64,000 nt of DNA from Hydra vulgaris (lineage: Eukaryota > Cnidaria > Hydrozoa > Anthoathecata > Hydridae). Positions 10,660 to 21,923 of the stretch are shown here, one piece after another (position 1 is the first letter of the stretch; every line of letters starts with the position of its first letter). The stretch covers positions 12,817,501 to 12,881,500 of the forward strand of contig NC_088931.1 of assembly GCF_038396675.1 (NCBI RefSeq). Direction: 5' to 3'. Made by a program: the position numbers and the translations under genes. The notes under the pieces are model-generated. The model had not been told where the DNA came from and did no database searches. It saw only the letters and a list, made by a program, of their open reading frames with translations.

Positions 10660-12885
10660 TTACCATCTCATAAACAGCTTCTTTAATAGAGAAGGAGCAC
10701 GATATAAAGGTAAACAGCACAACAAGGCTCCCAAAATCACTAAAAATCTTCCTCTTGGTAAACATCTAATCAGAACATTTCGAGTTTCCTTTTTACTTCT
10801 GACAAATAGCCCACATTTAGTTTCATACAAGGGTATTTTTTGGGGCTTGTATTTAATTAGTAATTGAAAATAATGCTCAACTTCTTTTTCATATTTTTCC
10901 ATTTCACTATCCCATTTTAATCTATTCTTAGTATAGACTTCAGCATTAGGTCTAATCATAAAATTTTTTTCAAAATTAAATTTTCTAACTAATTTTTGGA
11001 CACGTTTTTTTTCCATTACATGAAGACACTCTAACAGATACTTAACTTCATCTTCAATATCATTATTTGTAAACTTTGTCAAAAGTTTTTCTATTGATTC
11101 AATATACACATGCATTTGAGAGATTAAAGCAGCTTTTAATTTGGCATCATCTGAGTCTTCTTTTATTGACAATAAAAGAATTTCATTTGTCAAGTTATAA
11201 GCTATGTTTCTTTTATAGATAATATCAGGAATCCATTGCACAAACTCACAAGTTAATCTATATTTTTTATGGTCTTCATCTTCAAGGATGTGAACCCATG
11301 CTTGTATAGGTCTAAGAAATACTAAAATAAAAAAAAGCAGAATAAAAAACAAATCTACAAAAAAACGTAAAGTTTGGAAGTATACTGTTACAGAGAATAC
11401 AAGGAAAAATGGTCCAGCAATAAGTGATGAAACAACTTTAGATGTTCTCAAAAATGTAAAGAGCAAAAACAAACAAAGTGGAATAGCAGGAATGTCCACT
11501 ATAAGCATTAAAAAATGCACTAAAATAGCCTTTCTTAGCTTCCAATTTAACTTTGAATGAGTTAAAGTTTTTTTATTATTTTTAATTTCATTGTTCTCAT
11601 CTTTAAGCTTTTCCGTCTCTTTTTCTTCACAAACTATTTGATTGTCCGTATGACTTGGGACAGTTTTACTAAAACCTGATGACTCATGTAAAATTTCATC
11701 ATTGATTGCTAGTTTACTTTCTTTATTTTCTTTTGTGTTTATAGAATTTTCACACAACTTGAGATATATTTTTTTAATATCTTTAAATAAAGGATATGAT
11801 CTCCAAATGCTTAAGCAAACAATTACCATTAAAAAAGAACATATCAAATCAACAAAAACCATAAAAAACTCATAAAGACATGATTGTCTTAATAAAAACT
11901 CTTTCTTTGTAAAACTTTTATTTGATTGTGATGATGATATATTTTTAATTATAACAAACAGGCTTTTTGCATGAATAACTGTACCAAACACAAACCCAGC
12001 TGCAATAATACATGGAATGTCTATGAATATATATAAAAACTGTAGAATAAGTGTTTTTCGTATTTTAGATTGGACCTTCTTATCATAAATGCTACCTCTA
12101 TTAGATAATCTTTTAGACAACTTCTTTAATAATATTGGAAATCTCCATGTTACAATAGTTAATAACATTACAATTAAACAAGGAACATCCAGCATTAGGA
12201 AATAAAACTGATAAATTCCGGAAAATCTTATATCATTCCAGGTTTTTCCTTTACTTATTTTTTTCTTTATTTTTGTAATTAAAAAAGGTAACCTCCATGA
12301 AAAAATTACAGGAATAAAGCATAATAATAAAGGAATGTCTATTAGTACTTGCAGAAACTCTACAAAACATGTTTTTCGTTTTTTCCATTCACTTTTGGCC
12401 TCAAGAACTTTTTTTATAAATATAACACTTCTCCATGAAAGCAAACAAATAATAGCTGAAGGTACACAAAATCCATCAATAAAAAGAATGAAAAAATGTT
12501 TCACAACAACACCATAAGGTTCAAACCCAATAAAATACACACCATAATGTTTCCATTGAAATTTCCAATATGATGCAAGTTCTTTTGCACAAGGAACGAC
12601 TCTTATAAGAGTTAGACATATAACTACACCCATTATAAAAACTGGGACATCAATGAGAAATATTAGCAGTTGAATTAGACCCATAAGTCTCCATTCCCAA
12701 AAACTAGACAAATCTTTTAATTGAGCAATCATAAATGGAAGTCTAAACACTGTGCAACATGCTAGTAAACACAGTACCAATCCAAGTAAATCAAGTAACC
12801 TTAAGACTATGAAACGTAAAAAAACTGCCATTGACCAGAATATTTTCCTGATAATAAAAGCGATACAATCAACTATTTCAGACAT
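10660..12885 (-). CDS. Multi-pass membrane protein with repeated Asp-Arg modules
   Basis: This is a 741-residue open frame starting at the ATG at 12885. The frame stays open upstream to 13005, but only with a TTG. About nine hydrophobic modules each carry an Asp and, 14-16 residues later, an Arg: approximately D32/R48, D79/R95, D137/R152, D183/R198, D233/R248, D289/H305, D346/R362, D464/R480 and D511/R525. The best copies read LIDIP or LDVP, then about ten hydrophobic residues, then (S/T)WR(L/F)P. A last hydrophobic segment near 712-732 ends LYRAP without the Asp. Linkers are rich in Lys and Arg. Residues about 372-448 form a polar K/E/S-rich loop and 532-705 a soluble helical region. There is no signal peptide or domain I can name. 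With no stops or introns it is likely a real, conserved host gene of unknown function. Confidence 0.8.
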   Translation of the reverse strand: MSEIVDCIAFIIRKIFWSMAVFLRFIVLRLLDLLGLVLCLLACCTVFRLPFMIAQLKDLSSFWEWRLMGLIQLLIFLIDVPVFIMGVVICLTLIRVVPCAKELASYWKFQWKHYGVYFIGFEPYGVVVKHFFILFIDGFCVPSAIICLLSWRSVIFIKKVLEAKSEWKKRKTCFVEFLQVLIDIPLLLCFIPVIFSWRLPFLITKIKKKISKGKTWNDIRFSGIYQFYFLMLDVPCLIVMLLTIVTWRFPILLKKLSKRLSNRGSIYDKKVQSKIRKTLILQFLYIFIDIPCIIAAGFVFGTVIHAKSLFVIIKNISSSQSNKSFTKKEFLLRQSCLYEFFMVFVDLICSFLMVIVCLSIWRSYPLFKDIKKIYLKLCENSINTKENKESKLAINDEILHESSGFSKTVPSHTDNQIVCEEKETEKLKDENNEIKNNKKTLTHSKLNWKLRKAILVHFLMLIVDIPAIPLCLFLLFTFLRTSKVVSSLIAGPFFLVFSVTVYFQTLRFFVDLFFILLFFILVFLRPIQAWVHILEDEDHKKYRLTCEFVQWIPDIIYKRNIAYNLTNEILLLSIKEDSDDAKLKAALISQMHVYIESIEKLLTKFTNNDIEDEVKYLLECLHVMEKKRVQKLVRKFNFEKNFMIRPNAEVYTKNRLKWDSEMEKYEKEVEHYFQLLIKYKPQKIPLYETKCGLFVRSKKETRNVLIRCLPRGRFLVILGALLCCLPLYRAPSLLKKLFMRW

Positions 12886-13286
12886 TTCGAAATTTTTGAT
12901 CAGTAATAAGAAATATTTTAAATTTGATTTAAAGTCATTGTAGATGCAAAATTTAGTTATAAGGTATTGAGCACGATTCAGCAGATTTTTTAAATATGAT
13001 TTCAATTGTTACAAAAAAATTAAACAAGTTCGTTTAATTTTAACAGTAGAACTATGTAATTGATATTATAAGTACACAGATAAATACTTTTCATAAATAT
13101 TATCATAACAAAGACATTTAACCAATCACAATAAGTTCTCGTAACTACACAATTATTAAAGATTGGTTTCCATATTAAGTTTTACGAAAGTCGTGCAAAA
13201 TGTCATAGAAACTCTTACATTAAAAACCATTTAATATTTATTTAATATTTTATTACGCTTTTTTTTTAATTATTTCTACCGTCTAA
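12886..13286. other. Upstream flank of membrane gene
   Basis: About 400 bp of AT-rich sequence lie between the start of the minus-strand membrane-protein gene and a MITE. It should contain the promoter or 5' UTR, but I recognise no specific element. The open frame extends to 13005 without an upstream ATG, so a 5' exon elsewhere cannot be excluded. Confidence 0.4.
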
Positions 13287-14620
13287 GGGGTCGTCCATAA
13301 AGTACGTACGCTCATTGGGGGAGGGGGGGGGGTCTTCAAAAAGCGTACAAAAGCGTATGGGAGGGGGGGGGGAGGGTTCAATTTAAAAGTACGTACTTCG
13401 ATTTTCTAATTTATCACAATTAACCAGCTAATCAATAGAAAAGTTACATTCTGACTAAAGATTCTAGTTTGCCAACATAAAAAGATGTATGGTATATGAA
13501 GTAGAGGGTATAGTTTTCCTCTATGCACACACATGTATGGGCGCCCTCAGAATTTTTTGATGTTCCAGATAGGACACTTTCACACATCGTGCAAACTCAT
13601 AACTTAAGTTTGTTTATACCTATGCCAAATGAGGAGGCCTTGCAAAATATCGGGATGGCGGAGGCCTGTGAACAAAAAGCCTTAAAACGCTTACCCTCCC
13701 GACCCCCAAAATGAGAGGGGTGTAAATTTTGCATGGTTATAACTTTTAGATTTGGAAAAAAATTTGGATGGCCTCCGCCATCCAAATTTTTTGCAAGGCC
13801 ACCTCATTTGGCATATTAACAAACTTAAGTTTGCACGTTGTGTGAAAGTGTTCTACCATCAAAAATCAAAACATCAAAAAATCCTGAGGGGGCCTATGCA
13901 CACATGCTTGCCCTTATATACTGGCCCTGAGTAAGACCTGAGGGCCGTGGTTGATGGGACGGAGTCACCCCAAAAAAAACGTGTCAATGGCGTCTCAAAG
14001 ACCGCTAGGTTTTGCTAAAATAAAAAGTTTCTTAAAATAGCAAAAGGGCACAAAATTTGCTGTTGCTCCCTCCCACTGGGTTTTACCCTTTGTTTTCAAT
14101 ATTACTGATCTCACCTTAGACTCGTTTTTTACTTACTAAAGAGGGGTGCCTGAAAAAAACGTCCACCTTAAGTATAGTTTATTTACATTTGATTCGTTAA
14201 AAAAACAAAAAAAGTTTTCCTAGATTTCACCGAGAATCGAACCTAGATCTCAACTACTATTGCCGCCGCATAAACCTTTCGCCCAAATACACACTTACAT
14301 ATGTAAATTTTAAATTTATTTAAATTCTTATTTGCATTTATACTTAAAGACGTTTTTAAAATGCGTAAGCAAAAAGCTTTGGGGTAGTATAAAGTATCTA
14401 AGGTACCCTCCGTCTTTTTTTTTTTTAATTAAACTTTTTAATTAACAAAAAAAAAAAACAGGAGGGATGGGAGGGGGGGATATTTGAGGGGGGGGGGGGT
14501 ATTTGAGAAACGTACGTACTTTTAAGGGGGGGTGGGGACATAAAAGTACGCATGGCAACAGGGGGGAGGGGGGGGGTCAAATTTCAAAATTTTTGGCGTA
14601 CGTACTTTATGGACGACCCC
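13287..14620. mobile_element. PIF/Harbinger-like non-autonomous element
   Basis: The left end reads GGGGTCGTCCATAAAGTACG and the right end is its exact inverse, CGTACTTTATGGACGACCCC. Both are flanked by TAA (13284-13286 and 14621-14623). A 3-bp TAA/TTA target duplication with GG-starting TIRs is typical of PIF/Harbinger elements. The 1334-bp interior has G-runs and poly-A/T runs near both ends but no transposase, so it is non-autonomous. A separate fold-back is nested inside at about 13512-13935. Confidence 0.8.
13512..13935. repeat. Nested fold-back inside the Harbinger-like MITE
   Basis: The arm at about 13515-13675 and the arm at about 13745-13930 are inverse copies. Shared words include ATTTTTTGATGTT, ACACTTTCACACA(T/A)CGTGCAAAC, ATGCCAAATGAGG and GGATGGCGGAGGCC. 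Short ORFs here are by-products of the repeat. It is probably an independent MITE inserted in the larger one. Confidence 0.7.
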
Positions 14621-14623
14621 TAA

Positions 14624-15289
14624 CATATTTTAAAATCAAAATAAGAAATTGCGGTTAAATATATAATATGGTTAGTAGGGTGGAGTGATTTTAATACTTT
14701 TTAAAAATTCAACTTTAGTAACCCGGGAGTAAGTTTAACAAGGTAAAATAAGAGCTAAAAAAATTCAGCTATCCAAAATAAAAAATGGCAAGCTAAATCA
14801 ACTTTGAAAAAAAGCAAAAAAACGCAATTTTTCTTAAATTTCACGTTTTTCTGCAATTTACGAAATCAATTAAAAAAAATTAAACCAGTCAAAAGTTTAT
14901 TTTTTCAAATAAATTTATTCAATATGAAATGGTCAAATAAATTAATAATAAATTATATAAATTTTATTTAATATAATGGTATATAAGCAATATACGCATT
15001 TAAACATTTGATTTATTTTTAGCTAGTTTTTATACCTTATTTTAACACTCATCTATTAGTATAAAATACAATCAAGTTTTAAACAGCTAACTTAAAATTA
15101 CTTACATAACTAAACTGTATATACAAAGTTTAGTTATGTAAGTCATTTTTAGTTTTGGCCTCGCGTATTGGCCAGTAACTTTTTTTCTTGACATATTTTT
15201 TGATTTTTTTTTTAATCATCTGATAGCCTTATTTCTTGCACATCCATTGATATATAATTTGTCTTTAGTTGTCTCGAGATAGAACTTAG
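14624..15289. other. Intergenic sequence before mariner
   Basis: AT-rich sequence with no open frame. It includes a short hairpin near 15085-15145 (TTACATAACTAAACT and its inverse AGTTTAGTTATGTAA). The left end of the mariner must lie somewhere in or just after it, but I could not pin down the TIR. Confidence 0.4.
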
Positions 15290-16036
15290 TCGAGAAGAAA
15301 AACGTTTGCTGCTCAATTTTCAATTCAGGTTGAATTTGAACGCTTCTGAAGTTGCCCGAAACATTTGTGAGGCCTATGGAGACGGAACAATGCCGATTCG
15401 TTCAGCACAACACTGGTTCAAGATACTCCGTGAAGAAGGAGACCGATTAACCGACATGCTGAGGCGTCGGACATCTGGGCGTCGAAAACGAAGTCAATCG
15501 CCAAGCCGTCATCAACAAAGTTGAAGAAGATCCGTCAATGAGTTGCCGAATGTTGGCCGACGAGTTTGATTGTCACTACTCATCAATTAAGGACATTTTG
15601 CACAAGCCCGGAAAGAAATGCTTAAAGTCCAAGTGGGTTGCGTACGAGTTGACCAATGCTCGAAAGAAGAAACGCTTCGATGCTTGCAATCGATTGTTTG
15701 AACGTTACAGCAATGACCAGCTGAACTTGGAACAAATTGTGACTTGTGATGAGAAATGGGTGGCCTTTGACAATTCACACCGGGGCAATAAATGGCGATC
15801 ACCGGGTCAACCGTCTTCCTCCACTCCAGTCAAGGATTTTCGAAAAGGTATCGTAGAGGTATCGTTCACTAGGAGTTGCTCAATAAGAGGCAATTAATGA
15901 CGGTCGCTCTTTATTGCCAGATCTTGGATCGAGTCAAACAGAAGTTGCGAAATCGTCGAATTCCGGTCATTTTTTTGCACGACAACGCAAAGCCTCACAC
16001 AGCACAGATCACAAAAGAATTGGTTGGAAGACGTCG
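15290..16036 (+). pseudogene. Mariner transposase, segment 1 of 3
   Basis: This segment covers the N-terminal HTH domain (LNASEVARNICEAYGDGTM, AQHWFK), the linker (INKVEEDPSMSCRMLADEF, KWVAYELTNARKK), the first catalytic block TCDEKWVAFDN (about 15740) and the second, FLHDNAKPHTA (about 15975). Frameshifts occur near 15480 and 15880, and a small deletion removes the IWWD block. The gene is cut at 16036 by the Transib insertion and resumes at 19037. It is a D,D34D mariner of different sequence from the copy at 28776. Confidence 0.88.
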
Positions 16037-16075
16037 CACAGTGGAGTATTTATGGTAAAAAGTTGATCAAAATTA
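16037..16075 (+). repeat. Left Transib TIR, heptamer-23-nonamer layout
   Basis: CACAGTG at 16037-16043, a 23-bp spacer (16044-16066), then TCAAAATTA at 16067-16075. This has the layout of a V(D)J 23-RSS. The heptamer is a perfect match to the RSS consensus and the nonamer shares CAAAA. Confidence 0.8.
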
Positions 16076-16436
16076 TTTTATGGCCTTTAACAATTAGATA
16101 AACAATTAAAAGCAGTTTGAAATCATAATATAATATTTAAAATAATTGTGCAGATTTTTTTTTACTCAAAACACATTTTGCATATATAAACCATACAAAA
16201 AGAAGTTTAGAAAAAAATTTAAAAAAAACTAAACAACAATATAAACTGTTAAACTTCAATTAAAACATTAAATGCCTTAAGAGTAAAAATGTTTAAAAAA
16301 AGTGATGCAAATACAAACAATTTAAACAAAAGGAAATATACAAATACACATACTATAAAGGTGAAATAAACCCTACTATAAAGGTAAAAACAATATAAAA
16401 TAAAAAAATATACTGAAAAACCATAAAAAATAAACA

Positions 16437-18764
16437 TTAGTCTAATTTATTTTCGCTAGATGCCTCCTCTTCATATTGTTGTAGTTCGTTCAATGTTTCT
16501 GGTTGAAAGAACTCTAATGCCTCACTGGAAATAGCATTTCTTTTATTCTTGAGCCTCTTTCTGACACTGCTCAACAAAGGATCGGAACTTAACAGAAGTC
16601 TGTTTATGATATCCCTATTACAAATTTCTCTTGAAAATTTCCACGAGAAATTCTGTCTATAATCACGGAAGTGCTTGTTTCGAGCCTCAGCCGCCTCTTC
16701 CGATAATTGACCAATAGGCAATATAGCTTGATTAATTATTGTGGCATTATGTCTCAATATCTTGTGCATTGTAGGAGTCATTGGATACCATCCATAAATT
16801 TCAACAAAAAGTTCTGCCGTCAGTTCTGCAAACTTTTCAAATTTTTTGATATCTATTTTATATCTACTTGACAAGGTTTCCAAAATGATACTACAATTTT
16901 TTAAAGTCCAATGTTAACTCCTGTAATGCAAGATGAGGTTTGAGGATCTGAGAAAAATTTTCTTAATGTATTGCCATCATTAGTATTCCCAAAACCTGCA
17001 GTTGGAATATCCACCAGCAGCCCCATTTTCTCTTTGAATTTGTTTTGAATGTTTTTTTTGTTTCAGCTACAATTATTTTATCATCTTGTGTTCTCGCTTG
17101 CCATTTTTTTATGGGAATGTGGTATGATAAATGTAGTAAAGATTCGAAAAACCTAATCCTTGTATGCAATATTATAAACCAAATTTAAAAGCATCTGGAT
17201 TATCTATTTTTTTTATGGTTAAATTATTAAAGTCTTTTGATGTTAGTCCACATATATAGCACTTCATAGTAGATGTCGTGTTGGTTGCAGCATTGCATAC
17301 TTTTGCATCAACCATTGTAAATGCCAAGGTATGCTTTATATATATAATACCACCTAAAAACTTCGATATTTCAGTTTTTTTTAAGTTTTTTATTTGATCT
17401 TCTACATAGCAGATTTCTTCATTTGTTATGTCTTTAGTTTCATGGATAAAACGAATTCGAATTGGGCGACAATATCCTGTAGAAGAGGGCACAGGGTTTT
17501 GCCAAATAATCTTCTGGCTACCAATATGACATATAAGCCGTAGAGGCACAAATAAACTTTGAAAAATGTTAGAGTCACTATCTGTACTATTTTGGAATTT
17601 TTGTTTAAATGTTTGCTGCTGTGAGCCATCACAACCCCATTTTGATAACATTTCTAAATTGCTTCTTTCTTCTTCGTTTAAGGTTTCCAAAACTTCATCT
17701 AAATATTCACACAAGCGTCTAGTTGTGTGGTCTAGAATATCTTGTAGTGTAATTTTACAACATGTTTCTGAAACTGTCATTGACTCTTGTGGAGGATAAC
17801 ATTGTTTTTTTTATTCTTTCAAAAGCGAATAACATGGATAAATATTTTTATTAGCTGCATGAATTATTTCATATTGTCTCCTTGTCATATTGGCTTCCAC
17901 AAAAATTGGTAATGCTTCCGATGGTGTGTGTTTTTTTATATTATTCGTCTGAATGGAATTGAAGTTTTCTCTATATTTGTTTGCCTTTTCCGGTGAGCAG
18001 CTAATATCTTTCATTATTCTAGACGCATCACAATGTCCTGCACCACGCTGACTCATTTGGGCAGCATAGGTTAGTTGTGCATAAGATATTTGGTCTCTCA
18101 AAGCTTTTGTTCTACGTCTCTTGCTTGGCGAACTCAACAACTCGAAATCTTTTGATGGTCGACCAGGCCTTTTTATTATACAGGTGGGTAAACTTATGAT
18201 AGCATTGAGCCATAGATCATTGTGCTTCAAAAAACGTTCTTCTATGTAGTTAGCAGCTATCCATTTTGTTTAAAATGAAACTTAAAAGTATTTAAGACGT
18301 TTTTTAGTGAACTTTGTTCATTTTCAATACATTTTGTAATAATTTTGAGATGATCTTCTAAAAACACAAATTTGTCATCAATTTCTTTCATTGGGCATTG
18401 TTTCATAACATCGTAGAGTTCTTTTCTAGTCATCACTTTTAACCATTGGTTGGGATTCTGAAAAAAAAATGAAATAAATTTTTATTCAAAAGACAACGTT
18501 TTTGTCGTATTATTTAATCAAAATTAAATTTTAAAAAATAACTAATGTTTAAGTTACATAAAAAATCTTTTTTTGTAACTTAAACTTAAAAAGCAAAATT
18601 CGGCTTAATTCATATACGAAAACAATTTTGAATATAGTATTTACAAAAAAAAATCTAACAATTTTAGTCTCGAATATATATTTTAAAAAATCTCACTTTG
18701 TTAAGTAAAATGAAGAAACTATACATTTATTTTGTATGTACATACCTTCTTCTTCAACGTTCAT
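16437..18764 (-). pseudogene. Transib (RAG1-core-like) transposase, broken
   Basis: The gene reads from about 18764 down to 16437 in several frames. An N-terminal piece (18457-18250, with RKELYDVMKQCPMKEIDDKF) follows a possible small first exon (18764-18746) with a GTATGT donor and a T-rich CAG acceptor, although the phases do not join cleanly. Next come 18230-17811 (KRPGRPSKDFELLS, QMSQRGAG), 17780-17172 with KWGCDGSQQ (first catalytic Asp region), NPVPSSTGYCRPIR and MVDAKVCNAATNT followed by CYICG (second Asp region), 17169-16920 with IRFFESLLHLSY and, after a frameshift, NTNDGNTLRKFF, and 16883-16437 with YPMTPTMHKILRH and LSEEAAEARNKHFRDYR (third acidic region). All core blocks are present but at least four breaks separate them, so it is not functional as is. 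Confidence 0.85.
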
Positions 18765-18997
18765 CGTGATTTATTAAAGGTTTACAGCATACAAGCTTAA
18801 ATAATACTTTTAAAAGTTGTGTTTGATAGGAAGCGTAAAAAACAAATACAATGAGCTCACGCGAAGTCCGAGTTTAAACTTTTTTTATACTTGGAAGGGG
18901 GAGTGGGGAACACTAAAATTGTTGTTTAGTGATGTAGCCTTTATAAATCTTTCATGATATATAGTTAATAGTATACTTTTACAAAATTTTTTTAATC

Positions 18998-19036
18998 GAC
19001 TTTTGATCGACTATTACTTTGAAATACTCCACTGTG
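18998..19036 (-). repeat. Right Transib TIR, heptamer-23-nonamer layout
   Basis: Read on the minus strand: CACAGTG (19036-19030), a 23-bp spacer, then TCAAAAGTC (19006-18998). Heptamer, GAGTATTT and GATCAAAA agree with the left end, and the remainder of the spacer differs. Confidence 0.8.
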
Positions 19037-19160
19037 CGTCGGTTGGGAGGTTTTGGAGCACCCGCCGTACAATCCGATCTTGGCACCGAGTGACTATCAC
19101 TTATTCCGATCAATGGAGCATTTTTTGAGAGGCAAGAAGTTCCGAAATGTTGATGAAATT
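19037..19160 (+). pseudogene. Mariner transposase, segment 2 of 3
   Basis: This continues the mariner interrupted at 16036. It reads WEVLEHPPYNPILAPSDYHLF, containing the third catalytic Asp, then RSMEHFLRGKKFRNVDEI. The first five bases are the Transib target duplication. The frame stops at 19160 where a LINE has inserted after GATGAAATT and resumes at about 21924. Confidence 0.88.
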
Positions 19161-21923
19161 CCTTCTCTAAAATCAGGAATAATAAAAACAGATATTTTAA
19201 ATCACTTTCCAATATACTTCTCTTTGTCACAAAAATTAATAATTCAAAAATCTTATGTTATAAAAGAATTATCGATGAAACGTCTACTCAAAAATTTAAG
19301 GACTTGATATCGGCAAAAAATTGGCAAAAGGTCTACCAAGAATGTGACCAAGGAAACACAAACTCTGCGTACATTAACTTTATAAATTTATTTATCCTAC
19401 AATATAATAAAAGTTTTCCAATTCAAGAAAAAGAAATAAAAACAAAATATTTAAATTGTCCGTGGATAACAAAATAATAAAATCCTCAAAACAAAAACAA
19501 AAACTATACGTAAAATACTTAAAAAATAGAAGCGAAGCAAACCTATCCCTCTACAAGCAATACAAAAACCTATTTGAAAAAATTAAAAAAAAACACAAAA
19601 TTGTATACTATTTTTATCAAATACAAAAATTTAATGGTGACTTAAAGAAGACATGAGACATTGTGAAGGAAATTATTGGTAAAAGTAAATTTAATGTTAT
19701 TATCGAAAGTTCAATGCCCAAAAAATACATTTAAAAGTTACTTAACAGGCTCACACTGCTCTTTAAATTTCAATGAAATAAATCAAGACGAACATGAAAT
19801 AGCTATTAAATCACTTAAAAAAGTCCCCAGGAATCGATGATATCTCTTGCAAAGTAGTGTGAGATGTTTTTGAGGAGATACGTAATTCAATTTACCAAGT
19901 ATTTAATTCATCAATTTCAACAGGTATTGTACCTGATAAACTAAAAATCTCTAAAATTATACCAATCTATAAATCAGGAGAAACCAATTCTTTAAACAAT
20001 TATAGACCAATCTCTATCCTTTCGGTATTCTCAAAACTTCTACAACGAATAATCTATAATAAATTAAATGAATATTTAAAAACTAACAAAATTATCAATA
20101 AAGGTCAATATAGTTTTCAAAAGCTACACTCAGCTGAGCATGCAATCCTTGACCTCTTAAATAGGATAAGTAGATCATTTGAAAAAAAAATCACATTAGG
20201 GATCTTTATTGATTTGTCAAAGGCATTTGACACCGTCAACCATGAGATTTTACTAACAAAAATGAAAAACTATGGTATAAAAAATCAAGCTTTAAATTGG
20301 TTTAAAAACTACCTTAATAACAGACAACAGTGTGTTATTATAGATAGAAAAAGCAACTCAAATTTATTAAAAACAAAATGTGGTGTACCCCAAGGTTCCA
20401 TTCTTGCTCCTCTTTTGTTTCTTATTTATGTAAACGATCTTCCAAACGCCTCTAATATCTTTAAAACTATAATGTTTGCCGACGATACAAACTTATTTTA
20501 CTCGTCAAAGACAATTGAAGACCTCTATGAAAAAACAAATGCTGAACTAAGAGAAGTTAACATAAGATTCAAATCAAATAAACTGTCACTCAATATAGAA
20601 AAACTAAGTACATACAATTTCACTCTAATCAACAAATTAAAAAAGTACCCCTGAACCTACCAACAATTAATATAGAAAATATAACCATCAAAAGAGCTCT
20701 GAATACAAAGTTTTTAGGAGTTCTAATTGATGAACACATCTCCTGGAAACCCCACATAAACTACATAAACACAAAAATATCAAAGAACATAGGTTTACTT
20801 TACAAGACAAGACCATTTTTGTCACAAAAAAGTCTAAAACTTATCAACTTTTCATTCATACATAGCTATCTCATGTATGCCAATATAGCATGGGGCAGTA
20901 CCCCCAAATCTTAAATTACAACCACTTTACTTACGTCAAAAACACGCTTCAAGATTAGTATACAGCAAAAACAAATTTACTCATGCTCAACCCCTACTGG
21001 ACAAATGAACGCACTAAATATATTCCAAATAAATATTTTTCAAAATATACTTTATATATATAAATATAATAATGGTTCCAGAACATTTTACAGCACACTT
21101 TTATAAAAACAATATAAATAAATACAATACAAGAACAACAGGCAACTTTAAGATACTTTTTGAAACAACAAGACTCTCAAAATTCTCAATTACATATTGT
21201 GGTCCCTATGTATTTAACAAATTAGTTTCCAGAAACGAATCACTATTAAACTTAAACAATAGACACTCTCTGAAAAAAAAGCTAAAAACTACAATAATCA
21301 AATTAAACAACTGTAAGGAACTTTTTTAAATTTGAGTAAATAAATGTAACTTAACTTTTAATACAAATCGATAAAAAAAATAATATTAATAACAAGGTAT
21401 ATATGTAACACGTACATATATACCACGTATTTAACTGATTTTTTATGTGTATTACACGTCTAAGAAATATGTACTCGATGACAAGACTGACTTAAGTCTT
21501 CTGCGAGCTTCCTATGACTACAAATAAGTTCTTTTCATCAATCTTACACAAATTTTGTTTTTATCATATTTATACACTAACATTATTTTGAAATGTGGTA
21601 AATAAACTTATAGTGAAACATCTAAACTCTCCCCAAAAAATCCGCAGATTTATTTTTATTTATTGTATTTTTTATTTTAATTGGAGTAATTTAGAGATAT
21701 ATTTCTCGGATTATTTTTACTTACACGTTATTATATTGTTGTAATTGGTATTTATTTTATTCATGTCTCGGAGTTGTAAGCAACTAAATTTTTATTTACC
21801 TCGTATATTTCGAACCTTATACTTATGATTTAAATTTGTATATCTTTACTGCCAATCTGTGATTGGTTACTTGTAATTACTTTGTAGTTGTAAAATAAAC
21901 ATGTATAAAAAAAAAAAAAAAAA
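19161..21923 (+). mobile_element. 5'-truncated non-LTR retrotransposon with poly(A) tail
   Basis: The insertion starts abruptly within the mariner coding sequence at 19161 and ends in a run of about 18 A at 21906-21923, after which the mariner frame continues. The flanking AAATT could be a short target duplication, but it merges with the poly(A). The body encodes only the reverse transcriptase part and beyond, as expected for a 5'-truncated copy. Confidence 0.85.
19270..21329 (+). pseudogene. LINE reverse transcriptase, broken
   Basis: CR1/L2/jockey-type reverse transcriptase is encoded in shifting frames. Motifs are NYRPISILSVFSKLLQRII (about 19995), GIFIDLSKAFDTVNHEIL (first catalytic Asp, about 20203), CGVPQGSILAPLLFLIYVNDL (about 20380), MFADDTNLF (catalytic FADD, about 20470) and a C-terminal domain (FLGVLIDEHISWKPHI, about 20710). 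The longest intact frame is 20214-20654. Frameshifts near 19650, 19830 and 20650 and a stop in the C-terminal part make it inactive. The endonuclease domain is missing. Confidence 0.85.

Larger units (their letters stand above)
16037..19036 (-). mobile_element. Complete Transib element with RSS-like ends
   Basis: This 3000-bp element begins CACAGTG (16037-16043) and ends CACTGTG (19030-19036). It is flanked by the 5-bp target duplication CGTCG (16032-16036 and 19037-19041). A 5-bp GC-rich duplication and a CACnnTG terminus are hallmarks of Transib, the superfamily from which RAG1 is thought to derive. Both termini share GAGTATTT right after the heptamer and GATCAAAA 21 bp further in. With a 23-bp spacer the next nine bases are TCAAAATTA (left) and TCAAAAGTC (right), which match the CAAAA core of the RSS nonamer. 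It carries a broken RAG1-like transposase on the minus strand. Confidence 0.92.

Noticed and set aside
13523..13934. Three small ORFs of 60-63 codons
   Set aside because: They lie in the arms of the nested fold-back and mirror one another; not genes.
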